This document shows positions 55,616 to 64,000 of a DNA stretch of 64,000 nt, in pieces; the stretch's first letter is position 1, and each line of letters starts with the position of its first letter. Under the pieces are notes generated by a model. It worked only from the letters and a program-made list of their open reading frames with translations, had not been told where the DNA came from and did no database searches. This DNA is from Glutinoglossum americanum (lineage: Eukaryota; Ascomycota; Geoglossomycetes; Geoglossales; Geoglossaceae). Made by a program: the position numbers and the translations under genes. The stretch spans positions 1 to 64,000 of the forward strand of contig JAGHQL010000027.1 in NCBI GenBank assembly GCA_020080175.1, in the 5' to 3' direction.

Positions 55616-56214
55616 TTCGAGCGATTGTGTACGTTCTGTTGGGCAATTGATGCGAATTGATGCGAATCGATGCGAGCGGATAAAGTGCCGTTTTAAAGGT
55701 GGTACGGAGAACGATGTGAGGTTTGTGCACATCACGTGACTTATATTCTCTATCGACCCGAGTATAACAGCCAGATATAGGACGGTTCTCTTTCAGACTG
55801 TCAATTTACCTCATGTAACTCGCAATCCATCGCTATTGAGCTCTGTGTAGATAAATGTAAATTGAGTAGGTAATTATCGCAAGGGAACCAGTTCTTTCTT
55901 TCGTCGCACACCTATAGAGGACTAGCGAGAATGCCGAATTTGCTGACGGGATCTCCCCCTTGGCCAACACTCTGGTTTTTCGAACCGCTCAAACTCCCCC
56001 CCCTTCGCGTTTTTGCTCCTTTTAAAAGTTCATATCTATAATACGTTCCTTTTTTTTTCTTTGCCGTTTGTAAACCGCTTCGTCTTCTTTAAACTGTCGC
56101 GGCTGGTTGCACTCTGTCCATGACCTACCGCTGGACATCTCTGGTCCTTATGTTGCGATAGACTTCCGCCCACTACGCTTTCGTTTTTCGCTCAATTTAT
56201 TGTGTCGAATCAAT
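55616..56214. other. Divergent intergenic region with 10-bp repeat
   Basis: About 600 bp between two divergent starts. A 10-bp motif (TGCGAATTGA and variants) repeats three to four times at 55644-55680 just upstream of the minus-strand start. A T run and CTTTAAAC sequences near 56050-56095 precede the ERF2 gene. The ERF2 frame is open back to 56107 but without an ATG. Confidence 0.5.
55644..55680. repeat. Tandem 10-bp repeat, diverged (TGCGAATTGA-type)
   Basis: Units CAATTGA (partial), TGCGAATTGA, TGCGAATCGA and TGCGAGCGGA lie 30-65 bp upstream of the start codon of the small membrane-protein gene, in its leader or core promoter. Confidence 0.8.
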
Positions 56215-58377
56215 ATGACTCCTCCAGGAAGCCCTCAACGCCCTTCCTCTGTCGCGGAAAGTTCCTTCCCAAGGCCACTCAACCCCGATTTGCAGTATGC
56301 TGGTAGACCTTCGAGCGCCGTTTCCTCGCGAATGACCGATATAGTATCCGAGTATGGTGATGAGTATGCATCGGATAGTCCGAGCCATCGAACTACTGGG
56401 GTCCCTGATACAAGAGTTTCCGTGGTCGACCCTGTAGCGAACTCTACGCGTCCCTCCTCAGCAGCTACAGGAATGTCATCTCAGAGGGGAACGTGGTCGC
56501 AACCCCCCCCCACCCGCCATGGCCACTTATCGACCGGAACCAGCGTAGGTGCTGGCGGTGGTAGTGGTGCATCGACTGGCGCATGGTCTGCTAGGCCCCC
56601 TACCGCCACGAGTCGAACTCATGTTCCTTCCTTAACATCTCACGCCTTCTTTCGGCCTATGAGCTCGCAGAGATTGCAGGCGCAACGGGGACGTCCTGTG
56701 ACTGGCCAGGCAACGGTGAGCGAGGATGGGACTAGCGATGGCGCGAGCAATGGGAATAGGCAAAGCCTGAATTCGAATATCACTATGCGCCACAGCCTTG
56801 TGATCCACCAAGACGTCGATCTACAGCCGCCACCGTCGAGGGGTACAGAAGCCACAGAACGGGAGGGCCCGGATCGCGGCACCGCGAATACCAGCCCAAC
56901 GGGTAACGCGACGGTACGAAGTCTCAGTGAAAGTATGAGGCCGCTGCAAAACCGCTCTGCAAATCAAGGATTGACGCTAGACCTGGGGATGAACTACAAA
57001 AGCGGTACAGGCACTGCTGGGGCTCCACAAAAGTCGCCAAGATCGTTCCGGTCAAGCTTTCTTCCAAGTAAAAGAGAGTCGGCAGTGATCGCCGATGACA
57101 GCAAAGGCCGGGAGAAACTATCCTCCCAACCGTCTTCGCCCAAGTCGCCTCCACCTTCAACGATGCAGCAGGTTGCGAACAGTAATCTAGGAAGAAACTA
57201 TGAATATCACCAAGGAAATACTATATTCTGCTGGGGGGGTAGATGGCAGAATACAAAGGATCGGCCCATTAATGTTTTAACCGGATTGATGGTGGTGGTA
57301 CCCGGCGGTCTCTTTTTCGCGTTCTCGTACGTACACATTCTGCATTATCTGGGTTCATGCGCTGGCTGTTACTGAACTCTATAGGGCGCCATGGCTATGG
57401 CGGAATGTCTCGCCAGCGATACCGATATCATTCGCCTATCTGTGGCTACTGTGTTTATCCTCTTTTATCCACGCCTCCGTATCTGACCCAGGCGTAAGAT
57501 TTCCTCGCCCTGTGTCCCGAGCCAATGGTTGACTTGTATGACATAGATACTGCCAAGAAACCAACATCCCCTTCCACCACCGGACGATGCCGATGATCCA
57601 CTTACTCTTGGGCCTCCAACTATTGAATGGACAATAATAAAATCTGCTATTCCAAGTCGTGCTGCTATGGAGGTACCAACGAAATACTGCAAAACATGCA
57701 ATATCTGGCGCCCTCCACGAGGCCACCATTGCAGAGTATGCGACAATTGTGTGGAGACGCAAGATCACCACTGTGTTTGGCTCAATAACTGCGTTGGAAG
57801 AAGAAATTATCGATATTTTTTCACATTCGTGACTTCAGGCATGCTCATTGGGCTCTTCCTCTGCGGTGCTAGCATAACACACGTCCTTTTATATAGATCG
57901 AAGAGACAGATTCCTTTCGGCGAGGCTATCGATCAATTACGGATCCCTTTTGCCATGGCGATTTATGGGGTTATTGCGGCTCCATACCCAACGGCGCTTT
58001 ACGGGTATCACTTATTTTTGATGGGGAGGGGAGAGACAACGAGAGAGTACCTCAATTCTCAAAAGTTTATGAAGATGGACCGCCATCGGCCGTTTACGCA
58101 AGGGAACGCCATAAAAAACTGGGTGGTTGTACTATGCCGGCCTCGGCCGCCAACATATTTGCACTTCAAGAAGCGATATGAAGAAGGGGACCAGAGGTTC
58201 GGCCGCAATTCAGCCATATCGGGTGACCAGACTACAGTTGAGCAGCAGAGTGGTGACATGGAATTGGGGACCCTAGGTACGACAAAGGAGGGCCCCCAAA
58301 AATCTTCTCAGAGCGGGAAAGCGAATGGGAGCCAGAAAGACATGTTGCCCCCAACTGAACGTAAAAATTCTGGTTAG
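56215..58377 (+). CDS. ERF2: Palmitoyltransferase Erf2 (DHHC family)
   Basis: With Erf4/Shr5 it palmitoylates Ras-type proteins in the ER membrane. Three exons (56215-57326, 57385-57493 and 57547-58377) give 683 aa, much longer than yeast Erf2 (359) because of a 340-residue disordered Ser/Pro-rich N-terminus. The core starts with the conserved NYEYHQGNTIFCWGGRWQN, then two membrane helices, PTIEWTIIKSAIP, the Cys-rich domain KYCKTCNIWRPPRGHHCRVC and DHHCVWLNNCVG (DHHC at about 480-483), two more helices and the YGYHLFLMGRGETTREYLN (TTxE) block. The start is the first ATG in frame; MTPPGSPQRP fits. The donor of intron 1 could be shifted by three bases (GTACGT or GTACAC). Confidence 0.93.
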
Positions 58378-59079
58378 CGGATTAGTTCGTGAAAGGTATG
58401 GGTAGCAAAAGGCTGTTTCGCAAGGCGATCCTCGCCCTGCTTTAATAAAAAGCATAACAGCGTTATCTTGTGTGGAGCATTTTTCTTTGTTTCTGGCTCC
58501 CTCTCCTTATACTTTGATATCTTGATATGGCAAGCGGGTTTGGGAACGACTCTTTACCTTTTACGGGCACTTTTGATGCCCGTGTATGATATTATACTTC
58601 ATTCTGGGGGTTTTGGAGAGGCGCACGAGCATTATAGAGCACATGTCACAACAGCACGGGCTGCCATGGGCGCCAATACATACCACAGTTAATATATTAT
58701 TAATCATCACGTTACATACCTAAGTTTCACAAGCAACTGAGGTTTTTACATTGTGCTTTGCTGGTTGACCATGAAATCAATGCTGATTGGCTGGTGGGTT
58801 TGTTTTGCTCTCCGCTTCGCGAACCACCACATCAGACAATCTCCTCCCGGGCCCACGTTCATGTCAACTCCCGTGTAAGCACAGCAATGCAAGCATAACC
58901 CAAATTAATTTCACTCTTACTGGACCTTGGCCGGTGCTCTCTTTTGAATCATTCCATTTGTTTAGCATTGGTCCTAATTCTTCTCACGTCAACAGCTTTC
59001 CCGTACATCATCGCATAGCGAGTATCTCCTTCCTCCCGCATTCAGCCGCTTGCCACTGTCGCAATAGCGCGTTCTCGCA
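58378..59079. other. Intergenic region ERF2 to ASH1
   Basis: About 700 bp between two co-oriented genes. A 74-codon open frame at 58468 lacks any signature. The right 100 bp are CT-rich as expected for the leader of ASH1. Confidence 0.5.
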
Positions 59080-61567
59080 ATGGAGCCCCCAGTGGTCCCT
59101 TCGCTCTCAGCCCGTTCACCATCTTTGTCTTCGACTATAATTGCGCGTTCCGATTCCTCCATCTCCATTTCCAGCACCCCTGCAACAAGTAATACCGACT
59201 CCTCAAGTGTATCTACCCCTATGAACAACGAGGATGTCTTTAGAGCTGCAGCAGAAGCTGGAGCAAACGCAGCGCTCAGCGGAGACCAAAACAATCGCGT
59301 CAAACGCGTGCGCAAGAGCCTTCTAGCAAGCTATAATGAAAACGTATTGTCCGGCACCGCCAAGAGGAAAAGTATGGATAAGGAGAGCGGTAGGATGGTG
59401 AGTGGGAAGGCACTTGTTACAAGTGTTGGTATGGACGGCGGACTGCTCGGGGAGAGTATTCAAGTCTCAGATCTTGAATGGAGGGCCAGTGATGGGGAAT
59501 GTTCGTCACCCACACCTGGCCAGGCAGAAACAGACGCAGCAGGTGGCCCAGACACAGTAAAAAGACGAAGGTCGACTCGCCTTGAACTTGTAGCTAAAGC
59601 GAAGGGTGCATTTGCGGGTGTCGGATCGGGTGCAACTTCGATGGTTGACGTGCTGGGGAAGCGGCCGCAGGAAGGATCAAAGGGCGCAAGGAATGTACTT
59701 GAAGGTTTGAGAGGCAGTAGCCTAGGTCTACAGGGAATAGAGAAGCAGAGCACTGAACAAATGGGGGAGCCATTAAAGAAAAAAGCAAGATTTTCTGAAG
59801 CCTCAACTGCAAGGGACAAATCGCCCGCGAGAGAGACGAACCCTGTGCTTCCGCCACGACCAAGGAGGAAGCTGTGGCTATCACACGGGCTGTACGTTGA
59901 CCAGGGCCTGGAATCCAAGGCACACTTGACAGAGAGGAAGAAAAAGTCCAAGGCAATCTCGAGGAGGGGGTCTAGGGAAAAGAAGCCTTTCTTACCATTG
60001 CCTACGTTTGGAGAGCGGAGACTCCTGGAGGATGACCGAGACTTTAAGCTCCCGTTTGACGTATTTTCGCCGCTTCCAACGAGGCAGCCAAAACCAGAGG
60101 AGTGGAGAAAAGTAGCAAAAAGTATGTCGCAGGCTCGCATCCCCATCCCTGCTGCGGCGAATGCTGATAGAGTCCAAACCTTAGATGTTTTCATTGGGGA
60201 AGCAGCAGAGATCTGGAAGAAGAATAAGATCAACGAGGTGTCCAAATGTGTTTGCACGCCAGAACGCGGCTGTGACGAGGACTGTCAGAATAGGCATATG
60301 TTCTATGAATGCGACGAAAACAACTGTGCCGTGGGTCCTGAGCGTTGTACCAATCGAAGTTTCAGAGACTTAAAAGAACGGTGCAAACTTGGAGGAAAGT
60401 ATAACATTGGCGTCGAAGTTTTCAAGACCGAAGACCGGGGGTATGGCGTTCGCGCCAACCGCACATTTGAGCCAAATCAGATTATTCTCGAATATGCCGG
60501 GGAGATCATAACGCAGGATGAGTGTGAGAGGAGAATGAAAAAGGAATACAAGAAGAAAGAAGTATGACCCAATAGATCTGCATCGGCCGGCATAAACTTA
60601 CCCGGAGTTATCACAGTGCTTCTACCTGATGGTGTTCGATCAGAACATGATCATTGATGCAACCAGAGGTTCCATTGCGAGATTCGTGAACCACTCATGC
60701 GAGCCAAATTGCAAAATGGTCAAATGGACGGTATCGGGGAAGCCACGCATGGCCCTTTTTGCTGGTGAGAATGGCGTTATGACGGGTGAAGAGCTCTGTT
60801 ATGATTACAACTTTGAGTAAGTTCAGATATCTCAAATTGCGAATTTACTAAATCCTCCAAACATCGCACCGTTCCAAGACCCCAATAGTTAACTTTGACA
60901 TAGCCCATTTTCAATCAAGAACGTTCAGGAATGCCGCTGCGCATCAGTCAATTGCCGGGGCGTCCTTGGCCCCAAACAGCCGCCTACCAAAGAACAGAAG
61001 AAAGAGATCGTTAAACCTTTAGTTAGGCATGCAAAGAGGAAGCTCAAACAGTTTCTCGGTGATGGAAAGGGTGCCTCTTCTAGCTCGAGCCGCACAAAGA
61101 AGCGCAAGCTAGCTGCCCCTAGGTCTACGAAGTCTCTTACTACACGAGCCAAGACTACCTTAAAGACTACAGTACAGGGTAATAAGGGGCGCAATGCTCC
61201 TAGCAATCTGTCCAGTCAAGGGAAACGGCAAATCACCTACAGAGTTACGAGGAGAGCATCCACACCCTCTATCGTATCTGGCACTCGATCTGCTAAGCTG
61301 CAGTCTAAGCAAAAGACTGTCCTTAAGCGTGTCTCGAGGTCCGTGAAGACCCGCAGCTACGTTGATGAATCCACAATCTCCGTCCGCTCTTCACCGCGCA
61401 AGAAAGTAAAGACGTTCAAGGCCGTGGAATTATCCCGGGCCGTGAAGGTGGCGGGCAAGCAGTCGGACGTTAAGACCGCCGTGATTAGGGTGAAGCGTGG
61501 CGTGGTAAGGAGCGCCAGAGGGTCAAAGGCGAAGGTCATGGCGGGTACTCGGGGGAAAGGGAAGTAG
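59080..61567 (+). CDS. ASH1: Histone H3K36 methyltransferase Ash1 (AWS-SET-postSET)
   Basis: Three exons (59080-60561, 60617-60816 and 60904-61567) give 781 aa. Residues 1-370 are disordered with basic patches. The AWS domain holds CVCTPERGCDEDCQNRHMFY, ECDENNCAVGPERCTN; the SET domain has KTEDRGYGVRANRTFEPNQ, EYAGEII, the catalytic RFVNHSCEPNC (SAM-binding NHSC) and GEELCYDYNFD; the post-SET is QECRCASVNCRGVLG. The C-terminal 200 residues are very basic (Lys, Arg, Ser) and probably bind nucleic acid. AWS type and length (Neurospora ASH-1 is of similar size) favour ASH1 over SET2, which would carry WW and SRI domains, absent here. In fungi ASH1 marks silent and subtelomeric chromatin with H3K36me2. 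Confidence 0.9.
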
Positions 61568-62082
61568 GAGATGGTAAAGTTGAATGAAAGATAAAGGAGG
61601 GAGTAGAATTTAGGTTACTCCGTCTAGGGGTTTTTGGAGTGTGGATATCACCAGACGCGGCCGTGCGATATCCGTTTATTCTAATACGATGACCTCAATG
61701 AGATTATAGATCTTGTCCTTGTCACCGACTTTTACTCCCGTGTCTCTGCACCCTAGTGAGCGCCTATACGTTGTTGCTGGCTCGTTCCTCAGTACATATT
61801 ACCCCGTCAGTTTACGAAGGTATTGGTCTGAGTCATACGAAGAGCATCTTTAATGCAGAATGGGAGATGTTCAACTGTAACGATCACATGGGACGACCAC
61901 GTTTTTGCTATCTGGTTCACAGCCATGCACTTGTTCCTTCAGGGTATTTACGGAGACGTTATCAGAAGACAAAATGACTTTCTAGGCTTTCCAAGGTCTA
62001 ATTCTAAGGCATATGTGCTAAGTCATTCTTGATGGTGAAATCCAGCTAGAAGAAAAGAGCAAAAAGCGGCCATGGCCTAGTC
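61568..62082. other. Convergent intergenic region ASH1/MET3
   Basis: About 515 bp, 3' UTRs of two convergent genes; nothing else seen. Confidence 0.55.

Positions 62083-64000
<1,918 letters not shown>

Noticed and set aside
58468-58692. A 74-codon hydrophobic open frame downstream of ERF2.
   Set aside because: Too short, no start context or motif, and sits where the 3' UTR of ERF2 should be.

Overview
The window is nuclear DNA of a filamentous ascomycete (Pezizomycotina; Pezizomycetes-like is only a guess). The evidence is about 28 protein genes on both strands, mostly split by short introns of 40-160 bp with GT..AG ends and CTAAC/CTGAC-type branch sites, and families confined to or typical of fungi: DASH subunit Spc19, Ssz1, ERF2, ASH1, PMT1, the RAVE subunit, and ATP sulfurylase with an APS-kinase-like tail. 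I see no rRNA, tRNA, CRISPR array, plasmid gene or recognisable transposon. Gene models below were spliced by hand; exon phases were checked and totals divide by three.

Layout. 1-8 kb: 3' end of the siroheme gene MET1, a choline/ethanolamine phosphotransferase with a 10-nt exon, and a large EGF-domain membrane protein. 8-19 kb: a gene-poor stretch holding only an unknown KEN-box protein and a small GPI-type wall protein. 19-35 kb: a dense block with SSZ1, RRP40, POP7, RAV2, SPC19, ATP18, VMA22, an Mgr3-like TPR protein, a second unknown KEN-motif protein and IPI3. 35-44 kb: a PC-esterase-like protein, a frameshifted short-chain dehydrogenase, mitoribosomal uS14m, an Arb2-domain protein and RPN5. 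44-64 kb: PMT1, SF3A1/PRP21, a PNPOx-like flavoprotein, a NIPSNAP protein, an FSH1-type hydrolase, a small membrane protein, ERF2, ASH1 and, running off the right edge, MET3.

How the genes fit together. Most are single-copy housekeeping genes, not a pathway cluster. Loose themes are RNA processing and ribosome work (SSZ1, RRP40, POP7, IPI3, SF3A1, uS14m), ATPase assembly (RAV2, ATP18 and VMA22 within 4 kb), mitochondrial proteins (ATP18, Mgr3-like, uS14m, NIPSNAP, probably the 108-aa protein) and sulfate assimilation at both edges (MET1, MET3). Several neighbours are divergent with short shared promoters. I did not find a convincing new multi-gene system. The strongest unexpected signals are a repeated C-rich to G-rich polarity along coding exons, a frameshift in the dehydrogenase that a false intron would hide, the 10-nt exon, and two unrelated unknown proteins that both carry KEN motifs.
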